From Pegea sp. RAD2-039 (Eukaryota; Chordata; Thaliacea; Salpida; Salpidae): a DNA stretch of 64,000 nt. The DNA lies in NCBI GenBank assembly GCA_034620365.1, contig JAQGEQ010000081.1, positions 558,001 through 622,000 on the forward strand, in the 5' to 3' direction. Both the position numbers and the translations under genes were made by a program. Numbering within the stretch: position 1 is the stretch's first letter; every line of letters begins with the position of its first letter. The notes beneath the pieces were generated by a model that was not told the DNA's origin, did not search any database, and saw only the letters and a list, made by a program, of their open reading frames with translations. Below, in pieces: positions 38,764-50,442 of this stretch.

Positions 38764-40216
38764 ATTATAGAAAACGTAAATTTTTCAAAATCCCTATGTT
38801 CTTTTAAGAGGAAAACTGAAAGTTGTTCCTATGAAGAAAATTTATTTGAAAGTTCTAAAACTATTAAATTTTAAAATAGTTGAATTCATAAGTAGGCTTA
38901 TTCTTTAATTGTTTTTTTAACGATTTGTTGCAAGTTTGTAAAATTATATTAAAAACAACAATACAAAATCTTTTAAGCGTTTTACTAAATAATTAAATGA
39001 TAATCAAGTAATAACAAACAAAAGTAAAACTAATACAAAATAAACACAAATTAAACAATGATAGAGTATAGTTTGCACTCTGTTTTCAAAAGTAAATCTT
39101 CTCACTGGAAAATCAAAGAAAGCTTTTAACAATATCTATAAATAAGGAAAAGCTTTTCAACACGTTTATATTTTTATTTTCTTGAATTGATAATTTGATT
39201 TGATTTTTGTGAATGTTTTCTGTTGTAAAATCATTTATAATATAACATATAGCTTATTTTGATTTAATTCTCTGAAACAACAATTCACATAGTTTTTCAA
39301 TGATTTTTTCATTTCAATAAGCAAGCGATATACATATTACTTGTAATGAATTATTATATCTGGATTATAAATAAATTGGAACGTTTTGGTTTGAAAACTT
39401 GACATCTTTTATGAAAGTAAACACTATAATGTATAAATATACAATTAGCGAGACATTACACTCCAGTATACCGATAAATTCTGTCAAATCGACTTCAGAC
39501 AAATTCTCTCATACTCAATTGAGTAATCTCAGTCTTTAGTTAATGTTTTTCAACAGAAATAACTTTTAAATTTTAATAGGAATTTTTTTATGGACAATAC
39601 ATGTAATATAATATTAAAATTATTCTTCCTAAAATTGTTATTTTAGGATTTTCTAAGTTTTATCTTTCAAAACACAATATAATTTAGAATTTAGTTTATT
39701 TATTTATTTATTTATAACCTTACACTTATTCAAATAGAATGTTTTATCTCTAATATAACTAGAAAGCAATTTGCAAACTATATTAAGAAACTCACATTAA
39801 ACCATTTCTTATTAAAAAAAAAGATAAATATATTAAATGTAATTTACCTCTAATAAGAAATAATGAAATTCAAAATAACATAAAAGTTTACAATTATCCC
39901 AAGTAATAAAAGTAAAAAAATTATTTTCTTAATTTGACTTTTGTTTAAATAATGTTATTTGAAAGCGTTATTGCTAAGCGCTAGAACCTGTTATTAAACT
40001 GTTGTGAGAAAATGTCCATCTTGTAAATCCAAAACAATTTATCAATAAAAGGAATAAAAAAAGGGATAAATAACAATGTTTCAGTGAACTTTAAACAGCA
40101 ACAGATAGCAATTGTTAATGCTTAAAAATGTTTACTTGTATTTTGAGAAACAAAATATATTAGATTTAAAAATACAAAAACCAAATCTGCTTGTTTTGCT
40201 GTTAACAAACATGTGT

Positions 40217-41400
40217 AACTTGCATATGGTTTCCTCGTATAATATTCAAACGCAAAAAATAGGTTATTATCATTCTTACAAGAGAAAAGACCATACTTGA
40301 CTTTTTAAAGCTTAGATTAACTCTTTATAGGATTGTTTTTAAAAGAAAGTCGATTTTGTAATAGTAAATCGAGATTATGATCTGTAAAAAAATAACTTAT
40401 TAGCGTTTGTTTTGATTATAACTAGCTTGCTTAGCTGTTTTGAAATTTGTTTTAAAAGTATATATATTATTAGATGATTTTTTAAATGAAATTGCTTGTT
40501 TCTAAGTTTAAAATGATTATCATTTAGGTTTAATTATTAATGACTCTATTTACTTTTTTCAGAACTTACTTAGACTTACAGTTATTTATAACCATTTGTA
40601 TGACAATTAATTTTTTTATTATTAGAAATTTATTTTTTTCAAAGAATTCTTCAAAATTATTATTTATAATTTAATTGTCTAAAAAGTATTCATAAAGTAA
40701 TCAAAACATTCTCATTTTCTCCAACAAATGAGCTTAATTGTTAATTTAGAAACATTTATTTGTTATTATGTTTACTTTGATGAACATTACTTAAATGTAG
40801 TCGCTAATCAAAATGTATATCATTTTTAAATGCAAGCTTCAGCCCAATATTTATTAAAAGTTTCAATATTCTGCATTATCTAAATTAATTAGCATAAATT
40901 AGAGCAGAATTTATTTATGATTCAAAATTCATTTCTGGAAAAGATTTTTAAACTTTTTATTTTCAGAAAGAAATCAGATTTTGTAAACATACCTAAATCT
41001 ACCTCGGTGGGAATCTAACTCACCCTTGCATTGTGGTAGGCGAGAAATCTACCACTGAACCACAAATGCTGTCGAATGACAAAACTTTTTAATAGTACAA
41101 ATTATATCAGAACTTTGTGCATAACAAAACAAATCAAGCACAAGCTTGTTAAAATTTTAGAATTATCTTAACTTGTATTATTTATCTGTGATAGAACTAT
41201 TTATTTCAGTTAGTTAAGTAATTGCTAATTTAATACATTAATAACATTATAAAAACTGATTTTTTATGATATAAAGAAAAGTCAAAAGATTAAAAATTGT
41301 GTTTCGAACGTTGTATCAAAAGCATTTTCTTAAAATTTTTTTAAAAATTGAAGAACAGCATTTTTTTCTTTTTGAAGTTTTATATAAGTTGCCAAAATAA
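40217..41400 (+). repeat. Third, partial copy of the block's left part
   Basis: Homologous to 18,478-19,665 and 34,493-35,680 but more diverged. It starts at AACTTGCATATGGTTTC and includes the third tRNA-like relic. The reading frame at 40,112-40,300 crosses the junction and is not a gene. Confidence 0.8.
40998..41069 (-). tRNA. tRNA-Gly-like relic 3
   Basis: The same element with an intact A box (TGGTTCAGTGG) and CTACCAC loop. The 3' arm of the anticodon stem is further decayed (AATGC), as is the T loop (TTAGATT). The acceptor ends do not pair. Confidence 0.7.
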
Positions 41401-44256
41401 ACAAATATGTTTGTTGTGATCAACAGTACTTAGACGTCGTCGTTAATCAAAAAGAAAATATTTTTTAACTGCAAACTTTAACCCAATATTTAATAAAAGT
41501 TTCAATATTCTGCATTTTTTAACTTTATTTATCATAAAATAGAGTGGATTTTATTTATGATTCAAAATTCATTTCTGGAAAAGATTTTTGAAACTTTTAT
41601 TTTTAGAAAACAATAGATTGTTAATCAGTATGGATTAAAAAAATAAATTTTATTAAAAATTCTGTTAAAGCGTTTTTCGACTAAATAAAAATTATCTTGT
41701 AAGAATCACAAAGAATCTAATAATATCATAAAATCTGATCTCTTGCTACATGTATGTTAAAAGATGAACAAATACAACCACCAGAAAAAATATTCGGACA
41801 TTTTTTACACTCAAAGTACTTGTTAACCTAATTAAAAACCGACTTTAATAATTGATAATCAACAAAATCAACAATCTGTAGAGTGTCTGTGATTTTAAAT
41901 TCAACTGAATATATCAGTTTCAAAATGTTAGTATTAGGAGAAGAGCTTTCTAAAACTGGTTTACATGGAAAGTAAAATTCTTAAAACAAATTTGTAGAAA
42001 TAAAGTTTCTTATTTATTCATTATAAATTTTAAAATAGAATTGTCATAATTGTAAGTTGAAACAGAGAAAGGTAAATCTCATGAGAACATAAGACAAAAA
42101 AAAGTTTTATATAAATGACAAAATTATTTTTCTTGATTTGTTTTGAATTATTTTCACTAAAAGTGCTTTGTACAGTTGTGAACTGCGATAGAGTCTTAAA
42201 TACATTCCAATAGTGTTTATTCGAGATAAGGATTTTTTTGATTTTATTTTCATTATAATCAACTTATTTTGATAATTTATTAAATCTGCATATTATTACA
42301 CGTATAGTACTCAATAAACAAAATTTATGTAAACTTTTTGAGATTACAGTTTAATACAGCAGCAGTCTAAAAAAATATTTCTTTACTTTTATTTTGCTTT
42401 TTTTTAATATTAAAATATAAATTATATCTGATTGATATTTAGCGACTTTTTTAAATAAAATTTTTAGGTTAATTTTCTAGATAGAAAAGTTTAGCACTAA
42501 AAAATATGAAATTAATTTTTTTAACAATTTTCCAAATCAAGTTGTTATCAATTTGTAGATTATATTTTTACTAGCTAAAATCAAATAAATTTGCAAGATC
42601 TAGTGAATTTGTTAAATTATCAACAAAAGTAAACTTTGAAGGTAAATTACAAGGATTCTAAAAATTTTTTTTGGATTTCTTAAAAAAACAATTTTCCAAC
42701 GGAAGAAAAAATACATAGTTGAAAACTGACAGCTATAACTGTTGTTTGTTTTGACTTATATAGCTTTTTTAATTAGAAAATGATTTATTCTTCATGGAAA
42801 CTAATCTAAAAAAGTAAATTTTTTTTGTATTTTTTTCTTATGTTTAAAATTAAAAACAATCTTAAAGCACACAAATCATTAATGACAGAAGATTCCTATG
42901 ACAATTGTAATAGTATTATTAATTTGTTTTAGAACTTTTTAAAATTTTTTTCAATTATATCTTTGACATGTAATTCATTAATAAGATATAATTTATCTGT
43001 CAGTAATACGATTGTCAGTACAAAAGTAAGCAGTTAAACAGTCTAAAATAAATTCTACAAGAGCTAAGTGCTAAGTGCCACAGTTTATTATTAAATCGTA
43101 CTAAAGAAAAATAATCTTGTTTTAAAATGGTTTTTCAGAATGAGAAATCAAATTAAAAAAAAAATTAGTACCAACAGCGACAGCCTGCGGATGTTGTAAC
43201 TTAAAAGTAACTTGTTTTATTTTTAACAAAATAAAGTAAACTAAACCTAAAAACAAACAACTTGCTTGATTTTGTTATTAGCAAACATTTATATAGAAAA
43301 TCAAATCTGCTATTAGGTTTTTTGCTGATATTTTTTGTTGAATTAAATCTTATATAAATATTTTTCTAAACGCAGTAGGTGTAAAACTTCTATTTTTTCA
43401 ATGATTTTTTTTAATTTTAAATGTGAACTTAGTTAGCAAAAATTATAATTTATAGCAGCAACTGCAAAGTAGCGACTTTTTTTTTATCAGAATAAGAAAT
43501 TGAATAAAAAAGAAGCTAAATCAAAATGCCAACAGCGACAGCTGGCGGATGTTGTGAATTACAAATAATTTGTTTGAAAAAAACGTTAGAAATAAAATAA
43601 ATTAAACTAAGCCAAAGACAAACATCTCGTTTGTTTAGAATTGTTATGCTGACTTATTTCAGTACAATATTTATAAGGTCAACGCAAATGAAAGTTGATT
43701 TTGCTAAAAGCAGAAAATATATGTTTTTAACTTTAATTTTTCTGTCACTTAATATCATAATAAAAAATATATTTGATTGATGATTGAAAAATAAAAATTC
43801 TTGATTCTCAATTTTTGGATTATAGTTTTTACTAGCAAAAATGAAATATGTTTTTATATCTTATTTATAGTGCATTTGTTGAATTATCTACAAAAGGTAC
43901 ACTTTAAAGGTAAACAATATTTTTCGTAAAACTGTTTTTGTTTCATTTCAACACAAAATTCTGTTTTTAGTAACAGAAATAATTAATCAAAATTTACATT
44001 TATAGCTGTTATGTATTTTGGCTTATCTAGCTTCTTGATTGAGAAATGATTTGCATAATTCATAGAAAATAATCTAAAAAGTAACAATTTACTTGTAAAT
44101 TATTTCTTATGTTAAAATAAAAAAATTGACGCTAATCATCAATAACAGAAGTTGTTCATGACAAATGCAATGATATTATGAATTTGTTATTACTACTTTA
44201 TGAAGATTATAAATCTATATTTTTGAACTGGAACACATTAATAAGATATAATTTAT
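41401..44256 (+). repeat. Repeat mosaic with two family 5 cores
   Basis: Contains a family 6 copy at 41,665-41,930, family 2 to about 42,075, family 4 from 42,480 and 43,790, and two family 5 cores close together at 43,171-43,196 and 43,529-43,554. In the second, the core reads ATGCCAACAGCGACAGCTGG. No gene was found. Confidence 0.65.
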
Positions 44257-45476
44257 ATTTATTTATTTATTACAATAAATGTGAAGGAGGGTGCCTAAAA
44301 AGAGCACCTCTCGCTAACACACATTCTCACAAATTAGATCTATTTGACGTGTAAACGAAAAAGCATATGACAATGAAGAATTGCACAGAATCATAGTATT
44401 GTAAAAGAGAAAAATTCACAGTTTAGAAATGGCAATGTTGGCGATATTATAACAATTCAGCTTTTTCTTGAACAGCATAAGTGATTTTGACATGACAATC
44501 TCTGATGGCAGATTGTTCCATGTACTGATTGTGCGGTATGAGAAAAAACTTAATCTGGTTAACGTAGCTGGTGGAGTGGGCTTATTAAGATGTAATTTAT
44601 GTCTTCTAAGTTGATATAACTTGAGGGAGGGACTAATGGAGAAAAAGTCATCAAACTGAAGATCAATTAGGTTGTGAATAATTTTAAAAATCAGAATAAG
44701 GTCGTATTTGATTCTTCGGATTTCCAAAGTATCTAGATTGAAGAAGCTGAGACGATGGTTATAACTCTCGTATTTGATATTAAGTTTCCTGCAAACCAAT
44801 CTCGTAAATGTTGCCTGAACAGATTCGATTTTTCTGATATCACCAACTTGATATGGCATCCATGCACTGATATTGTATTCAAGAATAGGGCGTATGTACA
44901 GTTTGAAAAGATTGACGAAAAACCATGGATCTTTAGAATTAAAAGTCTTTATGATGAGGTGGACAAGCTTGATAGATTTTCCAAAGATTCTGGAAACATA
45001 ACTGTGCCATTTGAAGTCAGATGTCAGAGTAATGCCGAGGTCTATGACTGAGGATACTCGTTCAAGAATGGATCCATTGATGTAGTATTGGTTGCTGAAG
45101 TTGGCCGCTGGCTTACGGGAGAATGTTATAACTTCAGACTTTGTTGGCTGGATTTTAAGTTGCCAATTCGCAGACCAGTTTTCTACAATGTTTAGTGCAG
45201 TTTGGAGTTTTGAGTGAGAACCAGATAATAGCTTGATGTCATCTGCATACACAAACACACTGATATTGTCTACTGTTATTAGTCTTCTGATGAGGTCTTC
45301 AATGAAAATCAAAAAGAGAAGTGGACTCAGGACGGAACCTTGAGGAACGCCGCTGGTGACTTTACTAGGAGTAGATAAAGATCTATCTACACGGGTTCGT
45401 TGGGTTCTACCTGATAAGAAATCTTCAATCCATTTTAAGATAGAGTTGCTGATTTTTATGTCAATAAAAATATTTT
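44257..45476 (-). mobile_element. Non-LTR (LINE-type) retrotransposon, 5'-truncated
   Basis: A single insertion holding the 3' part of a LINE: the end of a reverse transcriptase frame, a short 3' UTR, and a 3' tail of TAAA-type repeats at the left edge (minus orientation), with no poly-A. It has broken a family 5 repeat. The left flank ends AAGATATAATTTAT and the right flank resumes TTTATATGTCAACG, whereas unbroken copies (for example 25,460-25,490) read through; TTTAT could be the target-site duplication. The truncation at the 5' end is what incomplete target-primed reverse transcription leaves. Confidence 0.9.
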
Positions 45477-45483
45477 TTATATG
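44416..45483 (-). CDS. Reverse transcriptase, C-terminal part (non-LTR type)
   Basis: About 355 codons stay open from a TGA just upstream (45,486-45,484), with no Met start, as expected for a truncated element. In order it shows KWIEDFLSGRTQRTRV, the motif SGVPQGSVLSPLLFLIF, the catalytic YADD of the palm domain, then LGITLTSDFKW, FKLYIRPILEYNISAW and a C-terminal block ending FFSYRTISTWNNLPSEIV. These are hallmarks of the CR1/Jockey-like group of LINEs. The upstream endonuclease and the first RT motifs are missing. There are no internal stops, so the insertion is probably fairly young, but the piece cannot mobilise itself. Confidence 0.92.
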   Translation of the reverse strand, partial: HIKNIFIDIKISNSILKWIEDFLSGRTQRTRVDRSLSTPSKVTSGVPQGSVLSPLLFLIFIEDLIRRLITVDNISVFVYADDIKLLSGSHSKLQTALNIVENWSANWQLKIQPTKSEVITFSRKPAANFSNQYYINGSILERVSSVIDLGITLTSDFKWHSYVSRIFGKSIKLVHLIIKTFNSKDPWFFVNLFKLYIRPILEYNISAWMPYQVGDIRKIESVQATFTRLVCRKLNIKYESYNHRLSFFNLDTLEIRRIKYDLILIFKIIHNLIDLQFDDFFSISPSLKLYQLRRHKLHLNKPTPPATLTRLSFFSYRTISTWNNLPSEIVMSKSLMLFKKKLNCYNIANIAISKL

Positions 45484-46170
45484 TCAACGTTACCATTGTC
45501 AGTTAAACAGTCTAAATTCAAATCTTTAAGAGCTATATGCCACAGTTTAATAACAAGTTGTACTTAAAAATATATTATTGTTTTGAAATGATTTTTCAGA
45601 ATAATCGTTCTGATCGACAATAATGTAGATGTAGCCGTTAATGAAAATGTAAATCTTATTTAAATAGAAACTTCAACTTAATATTTATAAATTTTTTCTG
45701 GAAAAGAATTTTCAAACTTTTATTTTTAGAAAATGTTAGATTGTTTATAAATATAGATAAAATAGATAAATTTGCTTGCAAATTCTGTTAAAAGGTTTTT
45801 CCACTAAATAACAAATATCTTTTATTAGGATCACAGAGAATCTAATAATATCATGAAATCTGATTTCTTGTTTCAAATAATGTAAAAACATGAATAAATA
45901 CAACCACCAGAAAATAAAATATTCGAACATTTTTTACACTCACAGTACTTGTTAATCTAATTAGAAACCGGCTTTAATATTAAATGATTATCAACGAAAT
46001 CAGCAATCTGTAGAAGGTCTGTGTTTTATCTTCAACTGAGTACATCAGTTTCAAAATGTTAGGTTTAACAGAAGAGCTTTCTGAAACTAGTCTAAATGGA
46101 AAGAATTTGACCTTATAAATAAGCCAGTTTTAGTTTCATACTTATGGGTTGAAACAGAAAAAAGTAAAGT
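45477..46170 (+). repeat. Family 5 remnant, family 6 and family 2 units
   Basis: The right half of the broken family 5 copy (CCATTGTCAGTTAAACAGTC) is followed by family 6 at about 45,790-46,060 and family 2 to about 46,165. No gene was found. Confidence 0.7.
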
Positions 46171-47584
46171 TCTTAAAAACAAATTTTTAAAAATAAAGTT
46201 TCTTATTTATCCATCATATATTTTAAAATAGATTTATCTTAATTACAAGTTGAAACAGAGAAAAGTAAATTTTATAAGAACAAAAGAAAAAATTAGTATT
46301 ATATAAATGACAAAATTATTTTTCTTGATTTGTTTTGAAATGTTTTCATTAAAAGTGCTTTGCATAGTTTTTATTTTATGAGATGTTTTCCAAAGTTTTA
46401 ATAATATTCTCGTCAACGATTTTATTTCAAAATTCTGTTTTTTGCAAAAGCTTGAATTAAATTTTTAAGCAAATAATAAAAATTTTCGATCATATATTTT
46501 TCAACATTTACCACTGATAGTTGATAAATATCTAGTTTAATTGTTAAAAGTTCATATTTATCTAGCTTTATATCTTTATAAATTGTAAGAGTTTGAAGCA
46601 GCTGAATGCAAGCAAACATTTATTTATTGTATATACTTACGTTCAGAAGTTTTGCTTATGGTTATTTAGATTGTTTTCTTATATATTGTTTTTTTTTTGC
46701 TTTTTTGTATTTAAGTACTTTTTGACGTTCATTAATTTTAAAAAGACAGAATTATTTCATGATCTTATAAGTACCAAAATACTTCAGTGGTAGTTTTGTG
46801 TAAAAATACTTTTAGGATTTATTTTGTTTATTTATATGAGTCTATTGTGTATATAGAAGGAAAAAATGTTTTGCAGTCGTAATGTCAGTTTTTTGAATCA
46901 TTTTAAAATTTCGTCCAGCTACCATTACTTAGAATGGTTTTTTCAAATTCATTTTCAAAATAATAATTCATTTCTTTTTCATAACTTTTTTGCGTGCAAA
47001 ATCATTTCTGCTTCAAAATTTAATTTAAATTTCAAGGTATTACTAGGTTTGATCAACATTTTAAATTCAAAAACGTTTCATGTAAGCTTTTTCTAGATCC
47101 TTTACTTAAGCTAAAGGCGCAAAGTTAAGTTTTCTGATTGCAAAAGTGTTTATGTTATCTCCTTGTGGTTTAAAGACAAGATAAAAAATTTATGTTTCTT
47201 TTTCAGTTGTTAGATAAATCTGTAGCCTGCTACAGGATTAGCTTAATAATAGATCATTTTGTTTTAAGTATAGGAGATCTATAGTTTAAGCAATAGTACA
47301 GTGCTAGGTTTTCTGAATGTAAGGTTAAGTATCTTTTTGATTATAACAGACTAAATAACTTTTTGAATATTCAATGCTGTTGAAAAAGAGTGTAGTAAGC
47401 TAAACTTGGCTGCTACTGCTTTTACTTGTTATGTTTTAAATATTGTTCTTGTTTTACTATTTAAAGCACCAGAAAATTTAAGTTTTTTTTTAGTATCTTT
47501 CTAAAAGAATACATTTTTAGCTTAAAAGTAATTTTTTGTGCATATTAAAAATATTGTTTAAACGTGCTTAAATGATCTTAACAA
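46171..47584. other. T-rich intergenic sequence, no gene seen
   Basis: Only the part near 46,400-46,510 matches another place (29,757-29,870). Open frames at 46,593-46,793 and 46,866-47,096 are Phe/Leu-rich readings of T-rich DNA without any family feature. An additional 5' exon of cullin-3 could be hidden here, but none was recognised. Confidence 0.4.
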
Positions 47585-47770
47585 TTGTGTTGCACGTGAC
47601 TGAGGCACGATCGCTTCATGTTTATGACGCTGGTTGTAGAGGGTGTTTTTTCTCGCTTCTACTTTCGATGTACAACGTCATGATTTCTTTGTTTATGCAG
47701 ACAAACACCTACATACTTTGAAACAAATACACGAAGCAGCCACATGTTTCATCGAGATTCAAACTATTCA
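47585..47770 (+). promoter_or_regulatory. GC-richer island upstream of cullin-3, possible promoter
   Basis: A stretch clearly richer in GC than its surroundings, with the palindrome CACGTG followed by AC (E-box type, about 47,595), TGACGC and AACGTCA, about 0.6 kb before the first cullin-3 exon found. No repeat family matches it. The role is inferred from position and composition only. Confidence 0.3.
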
Positions 47771-48323
47771 GACACTAATAAAGTGATAGAAATTTTTATC
47801 ATTTTTGATATCAATTTTGTTGTACTGGTTTAAATATAGTGGATTAAAGAATTTCATTTTTTGCTAAAATGTTGATAGTAATATACTGTTGATTTTTTAT
47901 TTGTAATTTAAAGTTAACTTGCTATGCTTATAGTTTTAAATTAATTTTACATTTTGTGATTTTCAGAAACTTTTGTTTTTTTACTTATTTTATGATACAC
48001 TTTTTTTTACAAATATATTTAACCCATTTTTATATATTTTTTTTCAACAAATTTCTGCAAAATGCGTTTTATCAAAGTTGAGTGAAAATATTTATAATAG
48101 AAATGAGGAGCTAACTTCAGTTTTTAGGCTTTTATAAGTTGAGCAGTTATAAACTTTCAGTCTAAGTTAGCCAGCTTATGTAAAAGGAAATCAACTTATT
48201 GGTTGATATGACATTTTTGATTCTCAAAAATTCTGTTTTTATTCACTATTTTCTTATTTTAATTTGATAAAAAAATTTTCATACAAAGAAAATGAAAATA
48301 TAAAATCTGATTTTTTTTTCTAG

Positions 48324-50442
48324 ATGACAGTGGATGACCGATACTTCTTGAACAACTGGGATCTGCTCAAAAAAGCAATCCAACAAATTCAAAACAAAAA
48401 CGAGGGTAGTCTTAGGTTTGAAGAAATTTTTAGGAATGCGTACATGATGGTTATTCATGAGCATGGCGAGAAGTTGTACAATGGATTGAGAGAGGTGGTC
48501 ACTGACCATCTTCGTCTAAAGGTGATTGGTTGTTGGAATTTGGGTCGATCATTTTTATAGTTTATTTGGCAAAGCTCACATCAAAAGATGTTTCTTATAA
48601 ATATTTTCTAAATAATTGGCCACCTATTAGGTCCTAACCTAGACAGACACTAGCTGGACGTTGATGCCACTGTCCCAGCTGATAGTCATCGAACATCGGG
48701 TGTAATTGGGTGGTTCTGTTTGTCTAAAATGACTTTTAGAGATTTATTTAGTGAAAAAAACTCATTTTAATTCAGGTTAGTGTTGATGTGATTGCTTCAC
48801 TGAAGAACAACTTCCTGTCCACACTGAACGCTGCTTGGGAAGACCATCTAACCTGCATGGTAAAGATCAGCTACACCATGACGCTTATGGTCAGTATCTT
48901 TACCTACATGTTGATCTTCTCACATATTTTTCATAAAGGATCGAGTTTATGTGTCTCAAAATAACGTTGATAATGTTTATCATCTGGGGTTAAAACTCTT
49001 TCGAGATGAAGTGATCCGCCACAAGGAGATAGGAAGTTATCTTGAAGAAGTGCTTCTAGATCTCGTAGCTCGCGAACGAAAGGGGGAAGTTGTTGACAGG
49101 TAGATGACTCTAGAGTGTTTTAAACATCTTTCTAAACATCTTCTACTTTCAGAGGTTCTATCAGAAGCGCTTGCATGATGCTCACGACTTTATCGCTAAA
49201 TAACCGAGACGTTTACGAGCAACAATTTGAGATCGCTTTTTTGCAGCAGTCGGTTGAATTTTATAGAGTAAAAAATCCTCCTTAAGAATCATAAACATTT
49301 CTAATTTAATTATCATTTGTAGTTGGAAAGCCAGAAATTGTTAGCTGAAAACAGCACTTCTGTCTACATCAATAAAGTTGAAGCTAGAATCGAAGAGGAA
49401 GTCGAAAGAGCGCGTTATTATCTTAATCCAATGAGCGAACCAGCTATAATATCTGGTACCTAGACACCCTCATCATCATCGACCAGCTTCAAATTTGTTT
49501 TTTTGATTCAGTTCTTGAAAGCGAGCTGATCCAGAAGCACATGCGTACCATAGTTGAGATGGAAAACTCTGGAGCTGTTCACATGTTAAAGAATGATAAA
49601 ATAGAGGGCTTGTTGGATTTCTCCAACCACATAAGTTAAATATAAAACTGGTTTTTGTTTACAGATCTTCTTTGTATGTACAAGTTGTTTGAAAGAGTTC
49701 CTGAAGGTCTTTTGACTTTGAAGGATTGTGTGAGTGTGTACCTTCGAGAGCAGGGCAAGGCTCTTGTTGAAGATTGTAGTCAAAAGTCTGCAGTGGATTA
49801 CATCCAGGTACTTCTTTCTATTTATCATCTAACCTTTTAACTTTCAACCTTGTAGAGCTTGCTGGACCTCAAGGATCGTATGGATGACTTTTTGACTAAA
49901 TCATTCAAAAATGATAATATCTTTAAGAAGATGATCGGGGGTGACTTTGAATGGTTTGTTAATCTCAACCCGAAGTCACCAGAGTACCTCTCGTTGTTTA
50001 TTGATGATAAACTGAATAAAGGCGATAAAATGGTTAGTTTCAAATAACCCGGTGCCCTCATAGTCATTCCGATCTTCCTAGTTATCTGAACAAGACGTTG
50101 AAAGCGTCCTGGAAAAGTCAATGTCGTTATTTCGCTTTCTGCAAGAAAAAGATGGTTTTGAGCGCTACTACAAACAGCATCTCAGTAGACGTCTTCTCAC
50201 CAACAAAAGTATCTCAGATGACTCTGAGAAAAACATGATCGCCAAATTGAAGGTTTGTTTACTTTTTTTATCAACTACGTCATCAATCGCGAAACGTCAT
50301 CGAATTTCAGACTGAATGCGGATGCCAGTTCACCAGCAAACTCGAAAGTATGTTCAATGAAATGAAATTCTCCATCACAACCAACGAGGACTTTAAGCGT
50401 CACATCACCGACAACTCCGGAATAAAGGATTTTTCTTTGTAA
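48324..50442 (+). CDS. CUL3: Cullin-3, N-terminal two thirds, ten exons
   Basis: Cullin-3 is the scaffold of CRL3 ubiquitin ligases; its N-terminal half binds BTB adaptors and its C-terminal part binds RBX1 and NEDD8. Exons: 48324-48521, 48776-48889, 48939-49099, 49153-49267, 49323-49455, 49512-49607, 49665-49807, 49856-50032, 50082-50252 and 50311-50442. Phases agree and give 479 residues, matching human residues 23 to about 500 of 768. Strong landmarks are FEEIFRNAY (32-40), [33 protein letters not shown], and [17 protein letters not shown]. Residues aligned with the known BTB contacts are Leu30, Glu33, Phe36 (Tyr in human) and Tyr40. The ATG follows an acceptor AG directly, so an N-terminal exon may be missing or a leader trans-spliced. 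The frame ends at TAA within the cullin homology region; a GT (50,439) overlaps that stop and could be a donor, but I find no later exon. Intron 6 begins GC. Confidence 0.93.

Larger units (their letters stand above)
33757..40217 (+). repeat. Duplicated block, copy B
   Basis: Direct copy of 17,745-24,480 with only scattered substitutions and short indels, apart from an internal loss of about 270 bp near 39,970. Its family 5 core is at 33,936-33,961. It breaks at about 40,217, just after ACAAACATGTGTAA, where it joins a third copy of the AACTTGCATATGGTTTC module. Confidence 0.9.

Noticed and set aside
44755..45051. 98-codon plus-strand frame within the LINE
   Set aside because: It is antisense to the clear reverse transcriptase frame.
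47630..47700. Short frame starting MFMTLVVEG as the missing first cullin-3 exon
   Set aside because: It does not resemble the cullin-3 N-terminus and ends in a stop without a usable donor.
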